A DNA stretch of 64,000 nt from Dictyostelium firmibasis (taxonomy: Eukaryota; Evosea; Eumycetozoa; Dictyosteliales; Dictyosteliaceae): positions 8,505,001-8,569,000 of the forward strand of contig CM069765.1 in NCBI GenBank assembly GCA_036169595.1. The letters run 5' to 3'. Each line of letters opens with the position of its first letter. Within the stretch, counting starts at the first letter, position 1. Positions 15,378-28,655 of this stretch are shown piece by piece. The notes under the pieces are model-generated. The model had not been told where the DNA came from. It searched no databases and saw nothing but the letters and a program-made list of their open reading frames with translations. The translations under genes were made by a program, and so were the position numbers.

Positions 15378-17059
15378 ATGGCAACACCACCATTTGGGAA
15401 AGTAGTACTTAAAATTTTAGCAGCAAGGGATACATTAGTATGTGACATCACTACCAGTGATCCGTATTGTTTAGTGTCAGCTAAAGATTCAAATGGAAAT
15501 TCAATTTCACAAACTTTTAAAACTGAAGTTATATATAAAACTTTAAACCCAGTTTGGAAAGATGAAGAATTTGTACTGTAAGACCCCACTTTTTTTTTTT
15601 CTTTTATTTTTCTATTTTTTGTTTTGTTCTAATTCCCTCAAATTTTTTTATTAAAAAAAAAGTGATGTTATTGGTAATTCACAAATTATTTCAATTTTAA
15701 TGTATGATGAAGATAAATTCAGTAAAGATGATTTTATGGGATTGATTAAAATTAATATTGATGAATATAAAACTAAAGGTCAAAGAGATCTTTGGATTCC
15801 ATTGGAAGGTAAAAATCCAAATAAAAAAGCAAAGAAAAGAGGTGACATTCACATTCAACTTTGTTATTATTCATTCACTTCATTAACAAATGTAAGTTTT
15901 TTTTTTTCAAATTTAATTTTTATTATTGAATTAACATTGACATTTTATTTTATTTTTTTTATTTTATTTTATTTTATTTTATTTTATTTTATTTTATTTT
16001 ATTTTATTTTATTTTATTTTATTTTATTTTATTTTATTTTATTTTATTTTATTTTATTTTATTTTAATTTATTTTATTTTATTTTTTAAGTATTTAATTA
16101 AAGGAAATCATAATTTAATTTCTAAATTATCAAAACAATTAATTTCAGATGATTTTGGTAAAGCAATAATGTATTATTTTTCAAATTGTAGTGATAGTGG
16201 TAAGGAGTTAATTGATGTTGTTAGAGATTTAGCATCGGTTGAAATTGAACAAACCAATGATGCCAAAGTATTATTTAGAACGGATTCATTGTCTACCAAA
16301 GTTATAGTATCAATTTTTAAGACTGTTGGATTCGGATATTTAAAAGAGGCATTGTGCCCATTGATAATGTCATTGATTAAGAATGAAATTAATTTAGAGG
16401 TTGACCCAAGTAAAGGTATAACAGAAGCCGACGCAGAGCAAAATGCAATTCAATTATCATTTTTCTGTTCTTCATTTATTACTGCCATCAAAGCATCATT
16501 AGATCAATTGCCAATTGAAATTCGTCAAATCTGTCAAATCATTAATGAATTGGTTGAAAAGAAATATCCAAATGATAATATTAAGTCAGTTGGAGGTTTC
16601 TTTTTCCTTAGATTCGTTAATCCTGCAATATTTTCACCAGAGGCATTGGGTTTAATATCTACTCCACCAAGCCCAAACGTTAGAAGAACTTTAACATTAG
16701 TTAGTAAAATCCTTCAAAATATTTCAAATCAAGTAACTTTCTCAAGTGGTAAAGAGGAATATCTATCAAGTTTTAATAGTTTTATCTCCTCAAGATTCGA
16801 TGATTTTAAATCAATTCTTCAAGAGATTTCATCATGTAATAATAATAATAATAACAACAACACAACATTATTCAAAAGTTTAAAAATCGATTCAAGTTTA
16901 TTAATGAAATATACGGATACTATAATCATATCAATCTCTGAGAAAAAACAATCAATAGATATTGATCAATTTAATGATGAGATTTTATCAAGATATCAAA
17001 TAATTCAATTACAACAAAAACAAGAATCAAAATTATCAGCTAAAATTGAAAAAAAATAA
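15378..17059 (+). CDS. C2 domain RasGAP protein
   Basis: Three exons, 15378-15577, 15663-15891 and 16091-17059, give 465 residues; introns are 15578-15662 (CT|GTAAGACC) and 15892-16090 (AAT|GTAAGTTT .. TTAAG|TATTT). Residues 1-130 are a C2 domain (KVVLKILAARDTLVCD, DPYC, TLNPVWKDEEFVL, MYDEDKFSKDDFMG), with the acidic calcium-loop residues mostly kept. Residues about 150-400 are a RasGAP fold: FRTDSLSTK carries the arginine finger, Arg 206, and FLRFVNPAIF near 315-323 is the family signature. It should speed GTP hydrolysis on Ras or Rap proteins at membranes. It resembles the published Dictyostelium C2GAP proteins of chemotaxis, but which member this is cannot be settled here, so no symbol is given. 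Confidence 0.9.
15945..16085 (+). repeat. (TTTTA)n pentanucleotide microsatellite in RasGAP intron 2
   Basis: About 25 copies of ATTTT fill most of the second intron of the RasGAP gene and end a few bases before the acceptor TTAAG. Length variation between strains would be expected at such a tract. Confidence 0.95.
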
Positions 17060-17787
17060 AAGAGAATTTATAAATTGATCTTTATTTTTTAAAATTAAAA
17101 ATTTAAAAATCTACTGTTTTTATAATTTTTATTTTTTAAAAATAAATAATATCTTGATTATTAAATCCATTCAACACTTTGTAAATCACTCAAATTTAAT
17201 TGTTTATAATGCAACTGGCGATTTCTTATTGTTCCCTTTTTATGGTAATAACAAATTAATATGGTTGGTGACATTGTGTTAATTACAAATAATGATATTC
17301 GATTCTGATGTTTACATTGAAGATGTAATTGATTCTTTTTTTTTTTTAAATAATGGATAGGTGAAACTTTGAACTGAAAAATAATTATCAGCCAAAAATT
17401 TATAATAATTTTTAGGTTTCTCAAGACTAGTTTTATTTGGTATAAATGGTCAATAAAAACTTTAAATAAACAATAGGTATAAATAGAATAATAATATATT
17501 TTCCAATCAATTCAACTCAGAGATTTTTAATCGTAAAATATGACAATAAATTAAATAAATAAATTTCTTTTTTAAAATATAATTATTACTCTTTGTTTAT
17601 TTTATTTTATTAATTTATAAATATTTTATTTATTAATGATTATTCTTTTTCTAATTAATTTTAATAATAAATTATATTGTCTTCATTTCTTCATACTTTC
17701 TATTAGTTTGTTCAGTGACAAAAAAATCACTTTTTTTTTTTTGACAAAAAAACCAGATACATCTTAATATTCCCCAAAAATAATAAA
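17060..17787. other. Convergent intergenic region, no gene seen
   Basis: A/T-rich sequence downstream of the RasGAP gene. A 264-base ORF on the minus strand (17424-17161) has no family likeness and ordinary random composition. No tRNA or other RNA fold was seen before the tRNA-Ser gene. Confidence 0.5.
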
Positions 17788-17868
17788 GACATCTTAGCAA
17801 AGTGGTTAATGCGGCGCCCTGCTAAGGCGTTCTCTTCGGAGGCGCAGGTTCGAACCCTGCAGTTGTCG
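17788..17868 (+). tRNA. tRNA-Ser (anticodon GCU)
   Basis: Cloverleaf of 81 nt. The acceptor stem GACATCT/AGTTGTC pairs with one U-U mismatch; A box TTAGCAAAGTGG; anticodon stem GCGCC/GGCGT with loop CTGCTAA, anticodon GCT at 17821-17823; a class II long variable arm TCTCTTCGGAG; T arm GCAGG-TTCGAAC-CCTGC with a perfect B box. The long variable arm and anticodon identify serine reading AGC/AGU. No intron was seen. Confidence 0.92.
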
Positions 17869-17874
17869 ATATTT

Positions 17875-17995
17875 TTGATAAAATCGCTATGGTCGCGGGT
17901 TCGAATCTGATACGGGGTTTTTAAATAAAGAGAATTTTTTATTTCAACCGCACGACTCCCACAAAACCCAAACCGCTTTTGTCGCGTAAAGAAAA
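17875..17995. other. tRNA-like relics just downstream of tRNA-Ser
   Basis: GGTCGCGGGTTCGAATCTG (17891-17909) looks like an isolated T arm with B box, with no A box at proper distance. A further G/C-rich patch follows (about 17945-17995). These sit 20-120 bp behind a real tRNA gene, where Dictyostelium retroelements are known to insert. The minus-strand ORF across this block is a by-product of its base composition. Confidence 0.4.
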
Positions 17996-18044
17996 AAAAC
18001 AAAACTTCAAACCAATGGTGATTAGAAATTCTTATCCCAATAAT

Positions 18045-18079
<35 letters not shown>

Positions 18080-18102
18080 GTCCTTAAAGGATTTTTTTTA
18101 TT

Positions 18103-19985
18103 TCACAAATAATCTTCCATAATTTTAGAATTTGCAGAATCAGACATTTCTTTTAAAAGTCTTGCAATTTCAAAGAAACTTGGGGTAGTAGATGATTTTG
18201 AAATTAAACCAGTCCAAACACTATTTAACATATCAATATGAGGATTTTTTTTATTTGAACCAAATAAATGAGCTCTAACCAAAAGTAATGCTTCTTGTCT
18301 TGGAGACAGAATTGAACTAATTAATGAAAATGTATCAAGATTTAAATTTAAACTTGAAATGATTTTTTTTTTCAATAGATTTAATTTATTGGAAGTTTCA
18401 ATTTGCTTTTCTTTATCCCAAATTGATAATGATCTTGGTGATAAATCAAATCCAGTCAATGCAATACCATCATATAAAATTTTAATATCTCTATCGAGTA
18501 CTCTTCTTTCTTCCAATAGGGATTTGAATTTTAAATTATGATCACTTTGAATTATATCCAATTTATTTGATTGTTCAATTGTAATACCTGCTTCTTTTTT
18601 ATATTTTATAAACCATGAACATGTTTCTTCATCATCTTCTTCATAGTCATTATTACCACCAAAAATATCTATGATTTCAGTTGTTGGATTTTGTACATAA
18701 CCTGCCAATTTCAATTTTAATTGAGTATATGGATTAATAACTTTGTCAGCTTCCTTTTCTACTAATGAATATCTTTTAGAAGTTTCTTTATGATAAAGAT
18801 ATAATAAATATATTAATGATCTCTCATCATTATCAATTAATGCTTTCTCCATTTTTTTTATAATTTTTTTACATTCCATTATCATATTAATTGATTCCGG
18901 TTCTGGTCTCATAACCTCAATACCACTTTTATTTTTCTATATTAAAATTTTAAAATGATTAATATTTCTTTTTTTTTTTTAATTTTCTTTTTTTTTATAC
19001 GAAAAAAAATAAATACTTTTAATGAATCATTTTCATTTTTAAGTTGGTTATTTTCAATGGTTAATTCTTTTAATTTATTTTCAATCTCTTTAATATATTC
19101 TTTTTTTCTTTCTCTAAAATTTTTACTTGAATCTATTTGATCTCTTTTACCTTTTTTTGAGTCATTGGTTTTATTAAATGTTATTTTTGTTATATCATAA
19201 CCTAAGTCAATTTTTTTTATTTTTGAGGTTGATTCAATTCTTTCATTTGTTTGTATTTCAAAGTTTGTATTAAATTTATCACTATAACTTTGTAAATATG
19301 TTTCTATTGTTTTTTTTGTTGTAGTTATTGTTGAATTTATATTAAAAAACTCTGAATAATTTGAAAAAAATTGTTGATCTTGATTTGGTGTATTAAAGAA
19401 ATAGTTTTCCGTTGAATTTTGTTCTTTATTTATAGATTTTTCATGTGATTGTTGAGGTATAAATTGTTGTATATTAGATTCTTGTGGTTGTGGTTTTAAA
19501 CATGTTTGTTGTCCATCCTCTTGTTCTTTTTGTTCTTGTTCTTGTTTTTCTTGTCCCTCCTCTTGTTTTTTTTGTTTTTCTTGTCCTTCCTCTTGTTCTT
19601 TTTGTTCTTCCTGTTCTTCTTTTTGCTCTTCTTCTTTTTTTTGTTTTTGTTGTTCTTGTTGTTCCTGTTGTTCCTGTTGTTCTTGTTGTTCTTGTTGATT
19701 ATTAAAAATAGGTTCTGTGTATGGTTGTTTATATTGAATTTGATATTGTTGTTGACGCTCTTGATATTTTAGTTGTTGTATTTCTTGAAAATTTTGAACA
19801 TGTTGTTGAATTTGGGTTGTTGGTTTTGATTGTTCATCATTAAGATGATTGTTATCATTTTGTAAAAAAATATCAAGAGTTTCAAAACTTTGAAAATAAT
19901 TTGTTGTATTCGAAGCAAATGAATTTTCAAGTAACTGAGACCAAATTGTATCGGCTGATAATAAAATATTGTTTGATTCCTCCAT
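18103..19985 (-). CDS. bZIP transcription factor, tandem copy 1
   Basis: Exons 19985-19017 and 18936-18103 are joined by an 80-bp intron (19016-18937; donor TTAAAA|GTATTT, acceptor ATATAG|AAAAAT) right after the leucine zipper; 600 residues. The start at 19985 (MEESNN) is chosen because it matches the paralogue's MEDSNN; an in-frame ATG 36 bases upstream is less likely. The N-terminus has DTIWSQL, then Gln/Glu-rich repeats (about 19520-19700). The basic region is SSKNFRERKKEYIKEIENK, with zipper leucines following. The second exon is a conserved helical domain starting MRPEPESINMIMECKK and ending in LSPRQEALLLVRAHLFG, LNSVW. It is a nuclear DNA-binding regulator by family. Dictyostelium bZIPs carry bzp symbols, but the letter cannot be assigned. 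Confidence 0.85.
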
Positions 19986-20364
19986 TTTAAATAATATATA
20001 ATTAAAAAAAAAACTATCCAATTAATATTTTAGATATTATTCTATTTAATAGATTATTAAAAATAACTGATGCATTTATTTTTTTTATATTTTATTTTTT
20101 AACTAAAAACATTAAAAAAAAAAAACAAATTAAAATAAAAAAAAAAAAAAAAAAAAAACACGCAATGTTTCGGTTAAAAACAAAAAAAGACAACAAATCT
20201 TTATGTTTATAATAATAATAAGTTTTAATAAAAAATTATTTAGAATGAACTTTTATATAGAAATGTGTACAATTGTGAATTAATTCAGCGAAAATAAAAA
20301 AAATAAAAGCCTAAGTGTGTTTATTATTATTTTTTTTTTTTTTTTGGATATATTTTTTTTTGAT
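19986..20364. other. Spacer between the tandem bZIP genes
   Basis: 379 bp of A/T sequence serving as promoter of copy 1 and 3' flank of copy 2. It contains a run of about 23 A (20135-20158). No RNA gene or G-rich motif was seen. Confidence 0.5.
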
Positions 20365-22371
<2,007 letters not shown>

Positions 22372-22419
22372 GTTGTATTGTTATACAATTAAAATTATGG
22401 CTAATTAAACTGAATTCAT

Positions 22420-22450
<31 letters not shown>

Positions 22451-22644
22451 GTAAAAAAAGCAGTTGAAAAATAAAAAAAATAGTAAAAAAGGATGATTGT
22501 TTGTTTTCTGGTTTTTGCAATAAATATCTTGAAAGGGAATTGAAAAAAATGGATTTATTTGTGAATTTTTTTTTTTTTTTTTTATAATTTTTTTAATTTT
22601 TTTTTTTTTTAATTTTTTGAAAACACACCAAAAGTAATACCTTA

Positions 22645-24705
<2,061 letters not shown>

Positions 24706-25254
24706 AATTTAAATTTTTAACAACAAGCCAAATAATAAAACCTTTACTATACTATGAAACTCTATTATCGACTACAATTAAACTACAAATAAAATGTAAA
24801 TATTATTAATTATTTGAAATTTCTTATAATCCATTTTATAATAAAGTCGCGATTCTCGCGCAATAAAGTTTAAAGTGATTTGATATGAATAATAAATAGA
24901 TAATGATAAATATATAAATTATTATTGAATGTTTAGTGATTATATTAATAAATAGATAATAAATAGATAAAAGTAATAATCTAAGTGTTATTGTATCGAG
25001 ATTTGACTTAGAATTAAATATGCGATAAACTTTTTTTTTTTTTTTAATAACCTCATCCAATTGGATGTGTTCGAATCATGTTTTTATTTATTTATTTTAT
25101 TTTAAATTTTTTTTTCTGTGACCACGTTTATTCGAGAGACCAAGACTTGAACCAAGGCCATGGAGGATGTGTTATTCAGTGTGAAACCACTATGCTAAGC
25201 CCCACCTTTTAATTAACTTTAAAATGATGTATCAACACAAAAATTTCATGATCA
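24706..25254. other. Gene-poor flank with tRNA-like fragments
   Basis: After vps36 the sequence is A/T-rich. A broken tRNA-like block lies on the minus strand at about 25126-25205: it has an A-box-like TTAGCATAGTGG and a GGTTCAAG T loop, but its stems do not pair. A lone B-box-like GTGTTCGAATC is near 25066. No protein gene was seen. Confidence 0.45.
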
Positions 25255-25325
25255 GCGTATGTGGTCTAGTGGTATGATAGCTGCCTTCCAAGCAGTTGAA
25301 CCGGGTTCGATTCCCGGCGTATGCA
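25255..25325 (+). tRNA. tRNA-Gly (anticodon UCC)
   Basis: A 71-nt cloverleaf. Acceptor GCGTATG/CGTATGC, A box TGGTCTAGTGG, anticodon stem GCTGC/GCAGT with loop CTTCCAA and anticodon TCC at 25287-25289, T arm CCGGG-TTCGATT-CCCGG, discriminator A. All stems pair apart from wobble. The gene is followed by a T-run, consistent with Pol III termination. No intron. Confidence 0.93.
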
Positions 25326-25424
25326 TAATTTTTTTAAGAATTAAATAAATCCGAACTTCGTAAAACATAGTCACGAGTTCGAGCCCAGCTGGTCAAAGCC
25401 ATAGACAGTGTAACCTGCCAGTTC

Positions 25425-25548
25425 CGAGTTCGAACCCCATACGACTCGTTAGCATAAAAAAACAGGTCTGGAAATATAGCTCTGCCCGTCGGTGATTATA
25501 TAAATTGTATCAATTATATAGAACAGGCAACCTACCAGACACGATGTT
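25425..25548 (+). repeat. Structured repeat unit, copy 1
   Basis: Unit of about 124 bp repeated 200 bp downstream. It opens with a small inverted pair (CGAGT..ACTCG), then after an A-run folds as nested helices: GTCTGG (25466-25471) with CCAGAC (25535-25540), TAG with CTA, TGCC with GGCA, and a terminal A/T hairpin near 25495-25521. Its G+C is well above the surroundings. It matches no RNA family recognised here. It sits 100 bp behind tRNA-Gly, so a retroelement-derived origin is possible. Confidence 0.5.
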
Positions 25549-25624
25549 CGATTCCCACTCTCCTCCTAACGGAAAACCGTCTCAAAGGCGCAACCCTTGA
25601 GAATAGGTAAAAAAAAAAAAAAAA

Positions 25625-25735
25625 CGAGTTCGAGCCCATGCGACTCGATATAATTAAAAAACAGGTCTGGAAATATAGCTCTGCCGTTGGTGATAATCAA
25701 TTATATAGAACAGGCAACCTACCAGACACGATGTT
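25625..25735 (+). repeat. Structured repeat unit, copy 2
   Basis: Second copy of the unit, keeping all paired arms (GTCTGG at 25665-25670, CCAGAC at 25722-25727, TGCC/GGCA) while the terminal hairpin is shorter and reformed from ATAAT/ATTAT. It ends in ATGTTTT, a possible Pol III stop. Whether it is transcribed is unknown. Confidence 0.5.
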
Positions 25736-26360
25736 TTAAAATTTAAAAAATTTAAAGTAAACAATAAAGATAATTGATTTAATTAACAGCCTATAGAAAA
25801 AAAAAAAAATTATCAGAGAAATAAGATACAAAAAAAATTATAATTGCATTTTTCATCTATTGAATTGAAGCTTTTACCTTGTCACCCAAGTTATATAATT
25901 AACGGATGAATTGATATATCCATAATCAAAAAAAAATTATCACTTTCCCTTTGGATTTTATATAATGTTTTCCTTTTTTGGAAGTTGAGTGGATTTAATT
26001 CTTTTTTTTTATATAGTTTTTTTTTAATTTTTTTTTTTTTTTTTGCCTATGGTTAGACGCAAGGTCTATCGGCGGTGTTAATTAAATAAATTATCTTTAT
26101 TGATAATTTTTTTTAATATTAATGAATAGCAATTCGATATTTATAAAATGTTTATTCATTTCTTTTTTTTGGTCATATTTAAAGAAAGTTGGATTTTTTA
26201 AAAGGTTGAGCTTTATGTATAGGTTGTTGGGTTAAATTTTTTATATTTATCTAAGCAAATTTTTCAAATATTATTTATTTCGGTTCTTTTTTTTTTTTTT
26301 ATTATATAGCAATACGCTATTTGTAAAATGTTTATTTATTTATTTTTTATATGTTTTTAG
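25736..26360. other. A/T-rich spacer with a diffuse repeated patch
   Basis: No gene seen. Two related patches, about 26125-26165 (AGCAATTCGATATTTATAAA) and about 26305-26340 (AGCAATACGCTATTTGTAAA), each followed by ATGTTTATT-like sequence, suggest an old internal duplication or two pieces of one element. Confidence 0.4.
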
Positions 26361-26374
26361 TATATGTTTAGAGG

Positions 26375-26720
26375 GGTGTTTTTAATAGAATGTTAGTGGT
26401 TTTGTGTTTGGGATGTGGTGGCAGTTCCATATGTGATTTAAGTTTAAGATTTTTTTTTTCCATATGGTGTTGTGAGTGGTTGTTGTGAGGCCAGTTTTGA
26501 TTGCATGGGTGTTGAGTGAGAGAGCGATCTTGGAGTATTCCATGTTGATAAGTTTTGTCCATTGAGAGTTGACCATTTCATAGTTCATTTGCTGGGATTT
26601 GATCAGTTCTTTTTCTTTAATGGAATTCGAGTGGTCGAAGGTTATTTTGCAAATCCAAGTTCAGATGTTGTGTAGTATTATGGATATGTAGTTTCGATAT
26701 GCTTCGGTTCATAATTACGC
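26375..26720 (-). other. Relic of an unidentified element (foreign-looking codon use)
   Basis: This block has clearly higher G+C than its flanks and reads on the minus strand as peptide-like sequence with C-ending codons (ATC, AAC, CTC, ACC), unlike host genes in this window. No known domain could be named. Its position between tRNA genes fits an old retroelement piece, but the class (LINE or LTR) cannot be decided. It is broken and looks old. Confidence 0.4.
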
Positions 26721-26799
26721 GAAATTTTTTTTTTTTTTTTTACCTATTCAAGGGTTTCGCAGGGCTGAGCGTCCAGTTATTTTCGCGTAATATACTATC

Positions 26800-26830
26800 C
26801 TCTATGGGAATCGAACCTATGATCATTGTA
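26800..26830 (-). other. tRNA 3'-half relic
   Basis: On the minus strand ATAGGTTCGATTCCCATAG forms a T arm with B box, but no A box lies upstream at the right spacing. It is about 20-50 bp behind the 3' end of the tRNA-Glu gene and is most like a broken tRNA-Glu copy. Confidence 0.4.
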
Positions 26831-26848
26831 TTTTATTCTTTAAAAAAC

Positions 26849-26918
26849 TCCCCATTCGGGAATCGAACCCGAGGTACCAGTGTGAGAGACTAGAGTGTTA
26901 CCGACTACACCAATGAGG
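26849..26918 (-). tRNA. tRNA-Glu (anticodon CUC)
   Basis: A minus-strand cloverleaf: acceptor CCTCATT/AATGGGG, A box TTGGTGTAGTCGG, anticodon stem CTAGT/ACTGG with loop CTCTCAC and anticodon CTC, T arm TCGGG-TTCGATT-CCCGA, discriminator A. The stems pair well with a few wobble pairs. A miniature LTR element begins 15 bp upstream of its 5' end. Confidence 0.92.
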
Positions 26919-26933
26919 AAGTACTTGAAAATT

Positions 26934-27296
26934 TGTAATGAACTGCTATAAAGCATATTTGGAGGTTTAATAAGGTCAGGTTAGATAAGGTAACTTGAGA
27001 TGAATAAATATCGAATATTCCCTTTTGTTGTAATGGTTCTACGATGTTAAAAGATAATCTTGTTCGAATTATCACATTGGCGACATCCTCGGTTCGATTC
27101 CTGCCCATTCTCCAGATGAGTCTCTGGAATTTATAAATTTAAAGGGGGGATAATGTAATGAACTGCTATAAAGCATATTTGGAGGTTTAATAAGGTCAGG
27201 TTAGATAAGGTAACTTGAGATGAATAAATATCGAATATTCCCTTTTGTTGTAATGGTTCTACGATGTTAAAAGATAATCTTGTTCGAATTATCACA
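26934..27296 (+). mobile_element. Miniature LTR element (LTR - 77 bp - LTR)
   Basis: Two direct repeats of about 142 bp (26934-27075/6 and 27154-27295/6), identical by eye, begin TGTAATG. The 77-bp inside starts with TTGGCGACATCC, placed where a primer-binding site belongs, and ends in a purine tract AAAGGGGGGA before the second LTR. The flanking 5 bases AAATT occur on both sides. There is no coding capacity, so it is a deletion derivative or a TRIM-like nonautonomous copy of a Ty3/gypsy-like or other LTR element. Identical LTRs suggest recent insertion. It lies 15 bp upstream of tRNA-Glu, and upstream tRNA targeting is known for the Dictyostelium element DGLT-A; family membership is unproven. 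Confidence 0.7.
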
Positions 27297-27300
27297 AATT

Positions 27301-27438
27301 TGTATTGAACATCTATTAACCATATTTGGAGTTTTTAAAAGTCGGGTTAAGGTAACTTGAGATGAATAAATATCGAACATTCCCTTTTGTTGTAATGGTA
27401 CTACGATGTTAAAAGATAATCTTGTTCGTATTATCACA
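27301..27438 (+). mobile_element. Older solo LTR of the same family
   Basis: A third copy of the LTR, abutting the miniature element and clearly more diverged, is also flanked by AAATT on both sides, with the middle AAATT shared. The simplest history is an older solo LTR upstream of the tRNA-Glu gene, followed by a younger insertion at its own target duplication. It is a fossil with no internal region. Confidence 0.65.
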
Positions 27439-27627
27439 AATTGTGAAAGTTCAGGGTAAATTTATTATTAGCATTAAATACTAAAAAAAAAAAAAAAAAA
27501 ATCAGAATAACAACAACAATAACAACTCATCACATTGAACCAAATTTTTAATTGAGATTGTAAATAAAATAAAACAAATAAATCCCGGTTCTAACCCCGA
27601 GGAGAAACTGCTTAAACTGTTATATCC

Positions 27628-27665
<38 letters not shown>

Positions 27666-28305
27666 GCATTAAATACTTTTAGAAAACAACCTGGATAATA
27701 ATGAAAAAATTCAGTCATACCTTGGATTTTAAACGAATTAAAAAAATAACCTTAACACCCCCTCAGTTTAAAAAAAAAAAAAAAAAAAATTTATCTTTCA
27801 CACATTTGGGTTTAATGTTCTATTACGAATCATTATTTATATACTGTATATTGAGTTTCATACCTTACTTTAAAGTTATTATTTATCTATTTACTTGTAT
27901 AAAATCACCTCAAAAGATAATGTAGTGTTTGAAAACACTTATAATGTTATTTTATGTAATATTAATCATTCTTAGGTATCAACAACTGACCTTTATTGAT
28001 AAATAAATAAAAAATAAAAAAAAACAAATTATAAAAAAATTAATTTTAATTAAAATATGAGAAAATTATTTTTAAAACACAAATTATAGTTTTCGATTTA
28101 ATATAATCAGAACTATAAATATTAAATATTATTTGTTTTAATGCACAAATTTTTAATAACATGTTTAAAAAAAACACCAATAGCCAACAATATTTATTTA
28201 TTCATTCAAGTAAATGTAAACCAGCAGTACCTCGTCACTGGATTGTTTTAAGTAACTAAATTATGATTAATAGTTTCACTTTTCTTCTTAGATATTTATT
28301 CCAAT

Positions 28306-28349
<44 letters not shown>

Positions 28350-28655
28350 AAGATATTTTTATGATTATTAGAAAAAAATTCAAACCGTCGTTTTTTCATC
28401 ATCACCTTTTTTTTTTATTTATTGGTATTGAAAAAAAAAAAAAAACTTTTGTTTGACATTTCAAAAAAAAAAAAAAAAAAATAGAAAAAAAAAAAATAAA
28501 TAAAAAAAATTAACACACAAAAAAATAAATAATAAAAAAAAAAAAAAAAACAAAAAAACAAAAAACAAAAAACAAAAAACAAAACAAAAAACAAAAAACA
28601 AAAATACTTTAAATACACTTTGTTTTGTTGAAATAAAAAAAAAAAAAACAATAAT
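27439..28655. other. Intergenic region upstream of the PPPDE gene
   Basis: A/T-rich with long A-runs (27629-27663, 28307-28347, 28440-28620). A lone B-box-like CCCGGTTCTAACCCCG is near 27584. A 99-base ORF at 28161-28259 is listed separately. No other gene was seen. Confidence 0.5.
28161..28259 (+). CDS. Possible small ORF or coding relic, 32 residues
   Basis: ATG to TAA, 33 codons, in an otherwise stop-rich spacer. The peptide contains KCKPAVPRHWIVLSN, whose composition (Pro, Trp, His, Arg) is richer than random A/T sequence would give. It resembles no family recognised here. It may be a true micropeptide or a leftover exon of an old element. Confidence 0.2.
   Translation: MFKKNTNSQQYLFIHSSKCKPAVPRHWIVLSN

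Noticed and set aside
17727-18002. 91-codon ORF on the minus strand
   Set aside because: It runs antisense through the tRNA-Ser gene and tRNA relics; its peptide has no family likeness and reflects their G/C-rich bases.
24836-25060. 74-codon minus-strand ORF after vps36
   Set aside because: Composition is that of random A/T sequence, with Ile/Tyr/Leu runs and no motif.
25126-25205. Minus-strand tRNA with A box and T loop
   Set aside because: Acceptor, D and anticodon stems do not pair and no anticodon loop can be set, so it is noted only as a broken tRNA-like block.
26930-27440. CRISPR-like array because of three regularly placed repeats
   Set aside because: Only three long copies, a eukaryotic genome, and LTR features with target duplications explain them.
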